A model generated the notes under the pieces. That model saw only the letters and a list, made by a program, of their open reading frames with translations, ran no database searches and had not been told where the DNA came from. Source: G021776435 sp046756245 (GTDB lineage Bacteria; Pseudomonadota; Alphaproteobacteria; Caulobacterales; Parvularculaceae). From it: DNA of 64,000 bases. The position numbers and the translations under genes are program-made. Shown here in pieces: positions 28,733 to 38,119 of the stretch (the first letter of the stretch is position 1; every line of letters begins with the position of its first letter). Location of the stretch: assembly GCA_046756245.1 (NCBI GenBank), contig JBHHVZ010000001.1, positions 1-64,000 on the forward strand, in the 5' to 3' direction.

Positions 28733-29728
28733 ATGTTGCGGTTTTTTATTGCAGGGCTGGTTTTGCTTTCCGCATCCGCGGCGACTGCGGAAACGCTGAT
28801 TGTCGGCAACAAGAACGAGAACACGGTCAGCTTCATCGAACTCGCAACGGGCGAGACTGTCGCCAAGCGCGAAGCCGGCGACGCGCCGCACGAGGTTGCT
28901 GTGTCGCCCGACGGAAAGACCGCAGCCGTTGTCGCCTACGGCGGGCGCTTTCGCCGCGGCGATGAGATTCACGTTTACGACGTAAAGACCGCAACGCGGG
29001 CGAAGGTCATTGCGCTCGGAAACCACCGCGCGCCGCACGGGATCAAATGGACGCCGGATGGCGCGCGCCTTGTCGTAACGACGGAAGCAAGCAAGGAGCT
29101 GGTTATTGTCGACCCCGACGCCGGCGCCGTCACGGCCGCCATCCCCACGGATCAGAACGTCTCGCACATGGTCGCGCTTTCTCCCGACGGAACGCGCGCC
29201 TACGTGGCCAATATCGGGTCGGGAAGCATGACGGTCGTCGACCTGCGGGCGAAAAAGCGCATCCGCAACATCAAGACCGCGGCGGGCGCCGAAGGGATAG
29301 CCGTTACGCCTGACGGGCGCGAGGTCTGGGTGGCCAACCGCGACGACGATACGATTATGGTGTTCGATGCGGAAACGCTCGAGCGCACGCACCGGATTGA
29401 AACCGGGCGCGTTCCCATTCGCGTCGAAATAAGCCCCGACGGCGCAACCGTCATCGCAACGCTTTACGGCGAAGGCCGCCTCGTCGTGATCGACGCCTCC
29501 GCCAAAGAGATTACGCGCGTTCTCGACCTTAAGGCCGACACGGACGATACCGGCCCCGTCACGGCGCTTTTTGCGCCGGATGGAAAGCGGCTGTTCGTAT
29601 CGCTCACCCACGCCGCGCTCGTCGCCGTCATCGATACGCAAAGCTGGACGCAGACCGGGCTGCTCGCGGCCGGCCGAGGATCGGACGGGCTCGGCTATTC
29701 GCCGCTTTCGAGCGCGCCGACCGAATAA
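28733..29728 (+). CDS. YVTN/40-residue-repeat beta-propeller protein, exported
   Basis: The 331-residue protein has a Sec signal (MLRFFIAGLVLLSASAATAE). It then carries seven or so propeller repeats of the YVTN type, recognisable from repeated SPDG and TPDG turns (VSPDGKTAAV, TPDGARLVV, SPDGTRAYVANIGS, TPDGREVWVANR). It is probably periplasmic. Such proteins bind partners or cofactors, and no enzyme motif is visible. The ATG at 28733 is preferred because AGGGAGG precedes it. It is close to tldD and gluQ on the same strand, which suggests one operon. Confidence 0.8.
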   Translation: MLRFFIAGLVLLSASAATAETLIVGNKNENTVSFIELATGETVAKREAGDAPHEVAVSPDGKTAAVVAYGGRFRRGDEIHVYDVKTATRAKVIALGNHRAPHGIKWTPDGARLVVTTEASKELVIVDPDAGAVTAAIPTDQNVSHMVALSPDGTRAYVANIGSGSMTVVDLRAKKRIRNIKTAAGAEGIAVTPDGREVWVANRDDDTIMVFDAETLERTHRIETGRVPIRVEISPDGATVIATLYGEGRLVVIDASAKEITRVLDLKADTDDTGPVTALFAPDGKRLFVSLTHAALVAVIDTQSWTQTGLLAAGRGSDGLGYSPLSSAPTE

Positions 29729-29740
29729 GCTCGGAGCGCC

Positions 29741-30619
29741 ATGGCTGCATTCGTTACACGCTTTGCGCCTTCGCCGACCGGATACTTGCATCTCGGCCAC
29801 GCCTATTCGGCGCTGGTCGCCTTTGACGCCGCGCGCGCAGCCGGCGGAAAATGCATTCTACGCATCGAGGACATCGACCGGACGCGATCGCGGCCGGAAT
29901 TCGAGACGGCGATTTATGAAGACCTCGCCTGGCTCGGCCTAGAATGGGAGACGCCGGTCCGCCGGCAGTCCGAACATTTCGACGACTACGCCGCCGCACT
30001 CGAACTGCTCATTGCGATGAACGTCGTTTATCGGTGCTTCAAGACGCGCAAGGAAGTGCTCGATGAAATCGCCCGGGCGCCGCATTTATCTGCGGACGGC
30101 CCGGAGGGTCCGCAATATATCGGGGCGCCGCTGGCCGCATATGAAGAGCGTTCACTACTTGCAGAGGGAGCGCCGTTCGCCTGGCGGCTGTCGATGGCGG
30201 CGGCCCGCGAGCATCTGGGCGACGCTTTCAGCGACCTCGACATTGTAGAAGAGGACATCAACTCTCCTCATGGTCAGAAGACCATCGCGGCGGCGCCGGA
30301 AATTTTCGGCGATCCGGTGATCGCGCGAAAGGATTCCGGCACGAGCTATCATCTCGCCTCCGTATGGGACGACGCGCTTGCCGGCGTCACCCATGTCATT
30401 CGCGGCGAAGATCTCTGCGCCGCCGCGCACTTGCATGTTTTCTTACAAAAGCTGCTCGACCTGCCGCAGCCGGTCTATCGTCATCACCGTCTGATTACGG
30501 ATGAATCGGGAAAGCGCTTCGCCAAACGCGACAAGTCCGTGACGTTAAGAGCGCTGCGCGAGGCGGGCGCGACTCCTGAAAGCATTCGCGCCCGGTTGAG
30601 TCTGCCGTCTAGGCGTTGA
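29741..30619 (+). CDS. gluQ: Glutamyl-Q tRNA(Asp) synthetase
   Basis: The 292-residue protein is a truncated glutamyl-tRNA synthetase that attaches glutamate to queuosine-34 of tRNA(Asp). The class I motifs RFAPSPTGYLHLGHA (HIGH box) and KRFAKRDKS (KMSKS equivalent) are present, and the anticodon-binding domain is absent, as expected. The zinc-binding cysteine set of the E. coli enzyme is not conserved: only one cysteine (YRCFKTRKE) remains there. The gene overlaps the convergent aldo/keto reductase by 11 nt. Confidence 0.92.
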   Translation: MAAFVTRFAPSPTGYLHLGHAYSALVAFDAARAAGGKCILRIEDIDRTRSRPEFETAIYEDLAWLGLEWETPVRRQSEHFDDYAAALELLIAMNVVYRCFKTRKEVLDEIARAPHLSADGPEGPQYIGAPLAAYEERSLLAEGAPFAWRLSMAAAREHLGDAFSDLDIVEEDINSPHGQKTIAAAPEIFGDPVIARKDSGTSYHLASVWDDALAGVTHVIRGEDLCAAAHLHVFLQKLLDLPQPVYRHHRLITDESGKRFAKRDKSVTLRALREAGATPESIRARLSLPSRR

Positions 30620-31601
30620 GCGTCGAGGGCGAGGTTTCAGGATAGCGCGCGCCAGTGACTCTTTCCGGCGGAATTGCGGCTTCGATGGCGGCGACGTCTT
30701 CGGCTGTCAGGGCCAGATTGACGGCGCCGACATTCTCTTCAAGGCGCGTTATTTTCTTCGTGCCCGGTATCGGAACGATGTCATCGCCTTTCGCAAGCGC
30801 CCAGGCCAGCGAAATCTGCGCAGGCGTCGCGCCTTTCGCCCGGGCGATCTCGGCAAGTTTATCGACAAGCGTCAGATTTTTCTCAAGCGCGCCGCCGGCG
30901 AAGCGCGGATTGGCGAACATGCGGTAATCGGCCTCGCCGAAATCATCCTTGCTGCGATAGGCGCCGGTCAAAAGCCCGCGCCCGAGCGGAGAATAGGCGA
31001 CGAACGCGATATCAAGCGCGCGACAGGCCGGAATGACCTGATCCTCCATCTCCCGCGTCACAATCGAGTATTCCGATTGCAGCGCCGTTACGGGATGCAC
31101 GGCGTCCGCCTTGCGCAACGTCTCGGCGCTGACTTCCGACAAACCGATGGCGCGCGCTTTGCCAGCCTTCACGAGATCGGCCATAGCGCCGACCGAGTCC
31201 TCTACGGGAACTTCGCGGTCGCGCCGGTGCATGTAATAGAGATCGATCACATCGACGCCGAGGCGTTTCAAGGAAGCGTCGCATGCTTCCTTTATGTATT
31301 TCGGATCGTTCGACATGCCGAGCCATTCGCCGTCGGCGCCGCGCTTGATGGCGAATTTGGTCGCCAGCACGACGTCGTTGCGGCGGCGTTTCAGAAATCC
31401 CGAAAGCTGTTCTTCATTGCGGCCGCTGCCATACATGTCCGCCGTGTCGAAAAAATTGACGCCGCGTTCGAGCGCCGCGTCGAGGACTTTTTCCGCTTCA
31501 GCATCGCCGAGCGCAGCGCCGTAGAATTCCGCCAGTCCCATGCAGCCGAAACCGATGCGCGAAACTTCCATCCCCGACCGGCCCAATTTTACTTTTTTCA
31601 T
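30609..31601 (-). CDS. Aldo/keto reductase
   Basis: The 330-residue NADPH-dependent TIM-barrel oxidoreductase has the signature FFDTADMYGSGRNEEQL (catalytic Asp and Tyr), the lysine in VLATKFAIKR, YYMHRRD, and cofactor-binding IPGTKKITRLEENVGA. It resembles the YajO/AKR13 group. The physiological substrate is unknown. It stands alone on the minus strand between gluQ and the ftsE-to-DUF2125 gene run. Confidence 0.93.
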   Translation of the reverse strand: MKKVKLGRSGMEVSRIGFGCMGLAEFYGAALGDAEAEKVLDAALERGVNFFDTADMYGSGRNEEQLSGFLKRRRNDVVLATKFAIKRGADGEWLGMSNDPKYIKEACDASLKRLGVDVIDLYYMHRRDREVPVEDSVGAMADLVKAGKARAIGLSEVSAETLRKADAVHPVTALQSEYSIVTREMEDQVIPACRALDIAFVAYSPLGRGLLTGAYRSKDDFGEADYRMFANPRFAGGALEKNLTLVDKLAEIARAKGATPAQISLAWALAKGDDIVPIPGTKKITRLEENVGAVNLALTAEDVAAIEAAIPPERVTGARYPETSPSTLNA

Positions 31602-31653
31602 CGATCTCTCCCGTCACAAATGATGTAATGAATTCGTGCAGCGCTGTGTAATT

Positions 31654-32664
31654 TCATTCCACCTTCGGCAGATCTGCGAGCTTGAACCGTGCGATGGACG
31701 CCTCCCCGTCCCGGAAAACGATCGGCGCGGCCAGTTTTCCGCCGGTCGGAAGCGCCGCCAGGGCGAGACCAGTCCCCACCGCGTCGGCTTCCGCTTGCTC
31801 CAGCACGCCCGCCCTGCCCAGCAATTCGGCGAGGCCGGCCGGGTTTTCGATCTCCGCATCGATCGCGCCCGCCGGATAACCTTCGGCGTCAAGATGAAGA
31901 ACGCCGGCGGCGGAGATGCGGGTCTTGCCCGTTTCAATGCCGAGCCGCCGGACCCTCAGCGCGCCGGTTGGTTTTCCCGCGCCGTCGCCTGGCGCAGTTT
32001 GCGAAAATCCCAACGCGGCGCCGACCCGCGACAACGATACCGCGCGCGACCCGTCCTCAAAGGCGACAGCGTCGGCGCGAAGGCTCGCTTCGATTGTAGC
32101 GGGGTCGGTCGCATTGGGCGCTGCATCGAGCAGGAATTGCGACGCTGATATTCGCGCCGCCCCTGTTTCGCTGCGCGCTGCGCCGTTTAAAACCTCCAGA
32201 CTGAACAGCCAGCCCCGGTCGGAATCGGCGGCGACGCTGGCGCGGATAGTGTCGCCCGCAGCCCGCCATGCGCCGATTTCGGGGCTTTCAAAATTTTGCG
32301 CGCCCCGGGGTGAAAAAATCAACCTGTCGAGGGCGTAGGGAAGCGCGTCGATATCGAGGCTTTCAGCCCGCCAGCGCCAGCGCCCCGGATCAGCGATTTC
32401 AACAGCATTGACGTGCGCGCGCAGGAAGAACGGAAACCCTGCTGTCGAAATTGCGTTGTAGGAAACGACGAGGCCGTTTTCGCGCTGATCCTCAGCCCAG
32501 TCTTCGACCAAGCCGCGCATGGTCTCGGCGCCGCGCATCCAGAAAAATCCGTAAGCGGCGACGAGCAGCGCAGCGACAGCAATCGGCAGGTAAAGCAGAA
32601 GCCATCTGTTGCGCCGAAACGCCGACGCGGCCGATGCGTCCGAAACGGGGGGCGCGTCGCTCAT
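31654..32664 (-). CDS. DUF2125 protein
   Basis: The 336-residue protein has one N-terminal membrane anchor (LLLYLPIAVAALLVAAYGFFW) and a large periplasmic beta-rich region (AGFPFFLRAHVNAVEIADP, WRWRAESLDIDALPY) of the DUF2125 type, which resembles AsmA-like lipid-transfer folds. The ATG overlaps the plsC stop (ATGA), so I start it there. Position after plsC hints at envelope lipid work. The function is not established. Confidence 0.8.
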   Translation of the reverse strand: MSDAPPVSDASAASAFRRNRWLLLYLPIAVAALLVAAYGFFWMRGAETMRGLVEDWAEDQRENGLVVSYNAISTAGFPFFLRAHVNAVEIADPGRWRWRAESLDIDALPYALDRLIFSPRGAQNFESPEIGAWRAAGDTIRASVAADSDRGWLFSLEVLNGAARSETGAARISASQFLLDAAPNATDPATIEASLRADAVAFEDGSRAVSLSRVGAALGFSQTAPGDGAGKPTGALRVRRLGIETGKTRISAAGVLHLDAEGYPAGAIDAEIENPAGLAELLGRAGVLEQAEADAVGTGLALAALPTGGKLAAPIVFRDGEASIARFKLADLPKVE

Positions 32665-33425
32665 GAGCGACTCGCCGCGCCGAGAGCCGCCGGTTCCGCG
32701 CCGTCGTAGCGCGCCTGCGAATCGCCGGAGAGGTCCCGCCGCGCGGATTCTATCTGCGCCTTGAGCATTGAGAGAAAATCCTTGCGATCCATGCCGGGTT
32801 CGATCGGCGGCAGAAAACGGATCGTAATCTCGCCTGGAATTTTCAAAATCCCCGGATGGCGCCAATGGCGGCCCGAGTCGTGCGCCACTGGAACGCACGG
32901 CGCGCCGGCGGCTTTATAAATGCCGGCGATCCCGGGCTGGAATTCGCCCCGCGCGCCGGGCGCAATCCGCGTGCCTTCGGGAAAAACGACAACCTGTTTG
33001 CCCTCGGCGATGCTTGCAGCGGCGTCTCGGGTCAGGCCCCGCATGGCTTTGGCGCCGGCTTTCCGGTCGACGACGATATTGCCCGACAGTTTCACCCACC
33101 ATCCGTAAATCGGAATGCGCAAGAGCTCCTTTTTCAAGACCATCACGGGACGCGGCAACAAAGCATAAAGCGCAATCGTCTCCCACATCGACTGATGGTT
33201 CGACGCCACCGTCGCCCCGCCAGCCGGGATATTTTCGCTCCCCTCGACGCGATAGGAAACGCCGCAAATCAGCTTTAACCCTCCGAGTACGCCGCGGCTC
33301 CAGAATTTGGTGACCCGGCGCACCGAATTCTCGCCGATAATAAATGCGGGCGCGGCCGGCAATGTCAGGACGGCCGAAAACAAAAAGAGATACAGGGTAA
33401 AAAGCCCTGAACGCAGAAAGGTCAT
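32661..33425 (-). CDS. plsC: 1-acyl-sn-glycerol-3-phosphate acyltransferase
   Basis: This 254-residue membrane-associated acyltransferase adds the second acyl chain to form phosphatidic acid. The catalytic block is SNHQSMWET, an alphaproteobacterial variant with Glu in place of the usual Asp of HX4D. FPEGTR and the upstream membrane segment are present. It lies 11 bases after ydcF-like and overlaps the DUF2125 gene by 4 nt. Confidence 0.92.
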   Translation of the reverse strand: MTFLRSGLFTLYLFLFSAVLTLPAAPAFIIGENSVRRVTKFWSRGVLGGLKLICGVSYRVEGSENIPAGGATVASNHQSMWETIALYALLPRPVMVLKKELLRIPIYGWWVKLSGNIVVDRKAGAKAMRGLTRDAAASIAEGKQVVVFPEGTRIAPGARGEFQPGIAGIYKAAGAPCVPVAHDSGRHWRHPGILKIPGEITIRFLPPIEPGMDRKDFLSMLKAQIESARRDLSGDSQARYDGAEPAALGAASRS

Positions 33426-33436
33426 ACGTCAGCGTC

Positions 33437-34018
33437 TCAATGACTGCGCGGCGCAAATAACGTCTTTATACAGACGGTCAGAAATTTACTGTACTCGATG
33501 GCGAACATGCGCCAGGCGTCGGCTGAAGCCGGGCGGCCCTTTTCATCGAGCAGTCCGGACGCAACGGGGTAGGCCGAAATTTCGACCCCTGCAAGGTTCG
33601 CTCGCGTTTCGAGAAGCGCGCGCGGCATGTGGTAATCCGATGTTACAAGGATAAGATGCTTGAAACCATGCGCATCCGCCCAAGCGCGCACTTCCGCTGC
33701 ATTTCCTTCGGTCGAGCGCGCCTGATGGCCGAGATCGACGCAGCATTCGAACAGCGACGCCTCGCCCGGCCATAAATTCTTGATTCGCTCGCGGGTGATT
33801 TCTGGATTGACGCCGGAAATCAGCAGGCGCGCGCCGGCGCCGCTGTTCAAAAGCTCCAGCCCCGCCGTAATCCGCGCGCCGGCGCCGGTGAAGACGACCA
33901 CCCCTTCCGCCGGCGCCGGCGGCTCATCGGAAGCGGTCGGCAGAACGCCGATGAACACCAGCAGGCCCGTCGCCCAGCCGGCGCAAATCAAACACAGGAG
34001 AATGATCGTCAATCGCAC
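33437..34018 (-). CDS. YdcF/ElyC-family (DUF218) protein
   Basis: The 193-residue protein has an N-terminal membrane anchor followed by the DUF218 domain (GVVVFTGAGARITAGLELL, LLISGVNPE, LVTSDYHMPRALLE). Relatives SanA and ElyC affect peptidoglycan-lipid-carrier metabolism and envelope integrity. Its place between ftsX and plsC is standard in alphaproteobacteria and fits an envelope role. Confidence 0.85.
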   Translation of the reverse strand: MRLTIILLCLICAGWATGLLVFIGVLPTASDEPPAPAEGVVVFTGAGARITAGLELLNSGAGARLLISGVNPEITRERIKNLWPGEASLFECCVDLGHQARSTEGNAAEVRAWADAHGFKHLILVTSDYHMPRALLETRANLAGVEISAYPVASGLLDEKGRPASADAWRMFAIEYSKFLTVCIKTLFAPRSH

Positions 34019-34102
34019 GGGCGATCCCCATCGGCGTTAGGGCCTTCGGAAAAACGATAGCCGGTTTTCCCGGAAGCTGCCAGAATGCAGGCCTCGCAGG
34101 CG

Positions 34103-35056
34103 TCAATATTGCCGGCGAAGCGTTTTCAGAACCGTGAACCGCGCGGTTGCGGCGGACACCAGGCAGGTCGCCGCCGGAACGATCAAAAGCCAGGCCAGAA
34201 CGCCGCCTTGCAGCTCGACATTCGGCAGGAAAAAGCCTTCCGCCCCCCGAACGCGAGTGATGAGCGCGGCGCCGCCCAAGGCGACCAACGCCAGAAACAG
34301 ACCGGCCATCGATCCCCTGAAGCCGAGAATGAAAAACCGCCGCTGCACTTCATTGGCGATGAAGGCGTCCGTCGCGCCCACAAGATGCAGAAGCGACACG
34401 ATTTCATGATTGGCGGCCAGCCCTGCGCGCGCGGCGAACACCGATATGGCGCACGCCGCGCCCATGACCAACAGGAAAACCGTAAACGCAAGCGCCTGCC
34501 CCGAGCGGGCGGCGGCGGCGAGACGCGAATGCCAGCTCCCATGATCATCGATCGAGGCGCCCGGCGCGGCCGCTGCGAGACGCGTGCGCAAGAGCCCCAG
34601 ATCGTTATGCAGCGCCGGCGTCGCCTTGACTTCGATGAGCGCGGGCACGTTCAGATAGGCGCCGACATTGCCGCGCCCGAGCCACGGCTCGAGCAGTTTG
34701 GCGGCGTCTTCCGGCGCCATCGCCTTCGCCGAAACAACCCCTTCTGTTGTGGACAGCACCCGCAACGCCGCGTCGACGTCTTCAGCGATCAATTCGGCGG
34801 AGGCGCCTTTAACCTGAATGGTCAACTCGGTTCGCAGCTCCGACGTCCATGATCCGGCCGCCAGCGAAATGACGATGAACCCCGACAGAGACAGCGCCGC
34901 CAGAAAGGAGATGGCCGCAATCACGGCGGTCAGCGGCGCGCCGCCGGCGCCGGCCTCCGGCAACAGCGGTTCGGCGCGGAAGCGGCGCAAGAAGCCGCCT
35001 TTCGGCGCTTTCCTTTCCTTTTCGCCAGCGTTTCCAGTTTCCGATTTTCCGTTCAC
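34103..35056 (-). CDS. ftsX: Cell division protein FtsX
   Basis: The 317-residue membrane protein has the FtsX layout: a cytosolic basic N-terminus, one helix (AAISFLAALSLSGFIVISL), a periplasmic domain, then three C-terminal helices. FtsEX regulates septal peptidoglycan hydrolases. I choose GTG at 35056 because it overlaps the ftsE stop (GTGA); a GTG at 35083 would add nine residues. Confidence 0.9.
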   Translation of the reverse strand: MNGKSETGNAGEKERKAPKGGFLRRFRAEPLLPEAGAGGAPLTAVIAAISFLAALSLSGFIVISLAAGSWTSELRTELTIQVKGASAELIAEDVDAALRVLSTTEGVVSAKAMAPEDAAKLLEPWLGRGNVGAYLNVPALIEVKATPALHNDLGLLRTRLAAAAPGASIDDHGSWHSRLAAAARSGQALAFTVFLLVMGAACAISVFAARAGLAANHEIVSLLHLVGATDAFIANEVQRRFFILGFRGSMAGLFLALVALGGAALITRVRGAEGFFLPNVELQGGVLAWLLIVPAATCLVSAATARFTVLKTLRRQY

Positions 35057-35730
35057 CGCCGCGCTCCCGCGGATTCTTCCCACAACCGTCCCCCGTTAAG
35101 CTTCAGGACAGGTTTATCCAGCATTTCGACAAGATGAAAATCGTGCGTGGCGACAATTACGGCGGCGCCCAGCTTATTGAGCTCGACAAAGAGCTTCATG
35201 ATACGCTCGCCCATCGCCGGGTCCACATTGCCCGTCGGCTCGTCAGCGAGGATCAGGTCAGGCTTTGAGACCAACGCCCGGGCGAGTGCGACGCGCTGCT
35301 TTTCCCCGCCGGAAAGGGTCGGCGGCTTGGCCTCCACGTGATCGCCGAGCCCCACCCAATTTAAGAGTTCCCTTACGTCTTCCCGATATTGATTTTGGTT
35401 AACGCCCGCCACTTTCATGGGCAGGGCGACGTTTTCGAATGCGGTGAGATGGTCGAGAAGCCGGAATTCCTGGAACACGACGCCGATCCGGCGCCGCAGG
35501 GCGGGCAGGTCTTCGCGCGCCGCCGTGGTGACGTCCTCGCCGAACAGCGTAAGCCGCCCTTCGGTTGGTTTCTGGGCGAGATAGATCAGTTTGAGAAGCG
35601 TGGTCTTGCCGGCCCCGGAAGGCCCCGTGAGGAACCGGAACTCGCCTTCCTTGAGCCCGAAATTAACCCCGCTCAGGGTTTCGGGCTCGTCCTCATAGGC
35701 GAAGCCGACTTTGTCAAAACCAACGATCAC
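35053..35730 (-). CDS. ftsE: Cell division ATP-binding protein FtsE
   Basis: This 225-residue ABC ATPase has Walker [10 protein letters not shown], signature [15 protein letters not shown], Walker [15 protein letters not shown] and the H-loop ATHDF. It powers FtsX at the division septum. The start is GTG at 35730, preceded by AGAGGAAA; the frame stays open far upstream, but that part is arginine-rich and antisense to the divergent gene. It is divergent from the zinc-ribbon protein gene. Confidence 0.94.
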   Translation of the reverse strand: MIVGFDKVGFAYEDEPETLSGVNFGLKEGEFRFLTGPSGAGKTTLLKLIYLAQKPTEGRLTLFGEDVTTAAREDLPALRRRIGVVFQEFRLLDHLTAFENVALPMKVAGVNQNQYREDVRELLNWVGLGDHVEAKPPTLSGGEKQRVALARALVSKPDLILADEPTGNVDPAMGERIMKLFVELNKLGAAVIVATHDFHLVEMLDKPVLKLNGGRLWEESAGARR

Positions 35731-35804
35731 TATCCGTTTCCTCTGTCGCTGCGCGACGCCGGCGGGCGGGCGCCGGCGCAGCCAAAGCGTGATTCTGCCG
35801 TTCC

Positions 35805-37277
35805 ATGATAATCGTCTGTCCCAGTTGCGCCACGAGCTATGACGTCGAAGACGCGAGGTTTTCGCCGAATGGCCGCTCAGTGCGCTGCGCCGCCTGCGAT
35901 CGCTGCTGGTTCGTCCCCGCCCCGGAGCCGGTTGAAGGCCTGGTGCGCCGCCGCGATATCGCCGGCGATTCGGCCCGAAGCCGAAGAGAATGGCCCGAAA
36001 AGGTTTCCGACGAAACCGCAGAAGAAGATGAAGCGCTGTTTGACGCGCGCCGCGACGATCCCGATGCCCGGGACGGCGGCCGGCGTGACGGTGGCGGCGA
36101 CAGCGATGCGCCGGCGCCGCGGGACGGGGCGGCCTCGTCGTCCGACCGCGCCCCCGAACGCCGCACCGGCCGGCCCGATGCGATTCGCACCGAAGACGAT
36201 CGCCAGCCGCCGGTTTCCGGCCGTCGCCGGCCGCCGGAGCCGGAAGAGCGCGACCGTTCTTTCCCGCTGCGCCGGCGTCCGAAGCCCGCCGCCCAGGAGC
36301 GTGAACGCGATCTCGGCGCACGGCGGCGCCGACCCGACGCCTTCGATGATTATGACGAACCCGGGCGGTTCGACGACGAGAACGATGACGTCCTCTTCGC
36401 TGCGGAGCCCGACGATGAGCCTGCAGCGGCGCGGCCGGACAAACCGAAGACCGGCTTGCGTTTTTCAGACGATGACGCGTGCGATGAGGAAAAACCGTCA
36501 GGCCGGCGGCGCGACGAACCGCGCCGTCCCGACCGCCGCCGTGACGCCGTGGTCGACGCCGACTGGGAAGATATCGACGACGACGGAGATCGTTCGGACC
36601 AAGACGGACGCGACCGCCGCCGGGACCGACGCATCCGCGCCGAGCGGCGGCGCTCGACGGCGCTGGCGCGGGCGGACGAATTCGCCGCGCTCGATCCGCG
36701 CATACTCGATGAGGAATTCTTCACGTCCCTGCGCGTTCAGCCGAAAGAACTGAATAAAGCGCTCAGGAAAGCGCGCCGGCGCGCCGAAATGCGCGAGAAG
36801 AACCGGCTGACGCCGTTGCGGGCACTGGGCTGGACGCTATGGATCGGCGCCGTGGCGGCGACCGCGTTCGGCGTTTATGTCTATCGCAACGAGATCGTAC
36901 GCACCTGGCCCAACGCCGCCGGCGCTTACGCCGTCATCGGGATAGAGGCCAACCCCTACGGCCTGGCGATCGAAGACGTGCGCCATCGCCTCGCCATGTC
37001 GACAGCGGGCCCGACAATCGAAATCACCGGCAAGCTGCGCAACGCGCGCGACGCCGCCGTCAAGCCGCCGCTCCTCCAGGCCGAAGCGCTGGGGCCGCGC
37101 GGGGAACTGCTGTCGCGCTGGACGTTCGAGGCCGAAGGCGATGAAGTCTTGGCAGGCGAGGCGATAGAATTTATAACGCGCGCCCCGGCGCCCGAAGGAG
37201 TCGCCGAGGTGGCGCTGTCCTTCGCGCCTGAAAAGGGCGGGGTCATTTCGGTCGGCGATTTCCTGACGCGGCGGTAA
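35805..37277 (+). CDS. MJ0042-type zinc-ribbon protein with disordered charged linker
   Basis: The protein has 490 residues. The N-terminus is a zinc ribbon of the MJ0042/DUF3426 type (CPSCATSYDVEDARF, then CAACDRCWFV). Residues about 50-320 are dominated by Arg, Asp, Glu and Pro, with no predicted fold. One membrane helix follows (TLWIGAVAATAFGVYVYR), then a C-terminal beta domain (AVIGIEANPYGLAIEDV onwards) of the DUF3426 type. The usual alphaproteobacterial neighbour arrangement (divergent from ftsE, before hpt) is kept. The function is unknown. Confidence 0.8.
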   Translation: MIIVCPSCATSYDVEDARFSPNGRSVRCAACDRCWFVPAPEPVEGLVRRRDIAGDSARSRREWPEKVSDETAEEDEALFDARRDDPDARDGGRRDGGGDSDAPAPRDGAASSSDRAPERRTGRPDAIRTEDDRQPPVSGRRRPPEPEERDRSFPLRRRPKPAAQERERDLGARRRRPDAFDDYDEPGRFDDENDDVLFAAEPDDEPAAARPDKPKTGLRFSDDDACDEEKPSGRRRDEPRRPDRRRDAVVDADWEDIDDDGDRSDQDGRDRRRDRRIRAERRRSTALARADEFAALDPRILDEEFFTSLRVQPKELNKALRKARRRAEMREKNRLTPLRALGWTLWIGAVAATAFGVYVYRNEIVRTWPNAAGAYAVIGIEANPYGLAIEDVRHRLAMSTAGPTIEITGKLRNARDAAVKPPLLQAEALGPRGELLSRWTFEAEGDEVLAGEAIEFITRAPAPEGVAEVALSFAPEKGGVISVGDFLTRR

Positions 37278-37405
37278 GTCCAAGCTGCGCTGACGACCTG
37301 AGATTCAATTTAAAGGTCGACATTGGAATACAAGGCTTTTCGCCAAGCTTGTGAGGCGCGGTCAGCGCGGCGTCGCATAAGCTCAACCGCTGAAGGCCCT
37401 TTCCC

Positions 37406-37915
37406 ATGCGCACACTTTTTTCCGAAGCGGACATCAAGGCCCGCATCGAGTCTCTCGCCGACGAAATTCTCGCCGATTTTCCAAAGGATTTTCTGCTCGC
37501 CCCGGTGCTGACCGGCGCCTTCATTTTCGCCGCCGACCTTTTGCGGGCGCTGACCGAACGCGGCGCCGATCCGGCGGTCGATTTCGTGCAGCTTTCAAGC
37601 TACGGCGGCGCGCGCGCCTCCTCCGGCGTCGTGACCCTGTTGAAGGACTTCTCGGTCGACCTCGAGGGGCGTTCGGTTCTCCTCGTCGACGACGTTCTCG
37701 ACACCGGCCGAAGCCTTCATTTCGCCAAACGCATGGTTGAAGAGCGCGGCGCGGAAGTCGCCAAGATCTGCGTGCTCGTGCGCAAAGCGACCGGCCACAG
37801 CGAAGACATCGTCGCCGATTATGTCGGTTTCGAAGCCGGCGACGAGTTTCTCGTCGGCTATGGCATGGACGACGCCGGCCGCAATCGCGGCCTCGGCTAT
37901 ATCGGCGTTGTGTAA
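37406..37915 (+). CDS. hpt: Hypoxanthine phosphoribosyltransferase
   Basis: The 169-residue purine-salvage enzyme makes IMP or GMP from free bases and PRPP. The PRPP motif VLLVDDVLDTGRSLHFAK, the upstream FIFAADLLRAL, and the base-binding end (DYVGFEAGDEFLVGYGMD) are all present. The flanking spacer (37278-37405) holds no clear signal. Confidence 0.95.
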   Translation: MRTLFSEADIKARIESLADEILADFPKDFLLAPVLTGAFIFAADLLRALTERGADPAVDFVQLSSYGGARASSGVVTLLKDFSVDLEGRSVLLVDDVLDTGRSLHFAKRMVEERGAEVAKICVLVRKATGHSEDIVADYVGFEAGDEFLVGYGMDDAGRNRGLGYIGVV

Positions 37916-37955
37916 TACAACCTGTACGGACTATGACCGACGAGCTAAGCGCGGT

Positions 37956-38059
37956 CCCCCTCCCTTGAAAAGGGAGGGGTCAGGGGAGGGATTCCCGCGT
38001 TTCTAAAGAAAGCGGCGGCCAATCCCCTCCCTAGCCCTCCCCATTCCAAGGGGAGGGAA
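37956..38059. repeat. CCCCTCCCTT-type palindromic repeat
   Basis: An outer inverted repeat pairs 37956-37993 (CCCCCTCCCTTGAAAAGGGA onwards) with about 38021-38059. Each arm also forms its own hairpin (CCCCTCCCTT/AAGGGAGGGG and CCCTCCCC/GGGGAGGG). It fills the spacer between the convergent hpt and the TIGR02302-type gene and probably acts in both directions as a transcription end or as a dispersed repeat. Confidence 0.75.
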
Positions 38060-38119
38060 TTTGGCCGCACTTGTTGCTTCCGGACGGGTCAGCATAGGCG
38101 AAGATTGGTGTAAGACGGA

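Noticed and set aside
31654..32898. Longer form of the DUF2125 protein
   Set aside because: The extra 78 residues overlap plsC in another frame; the ATG at 32664 overlaps the plsC stop by 4 nt.
35731..36321. N-terminal extension of ftsE
   Set aside because: The frame stays open but is Arg/Gly/Ala-rich and antisense to the zinc-ribbon gene; the GTG at 35730 has a good ribosome-binding site and gives the usual FtsE length.
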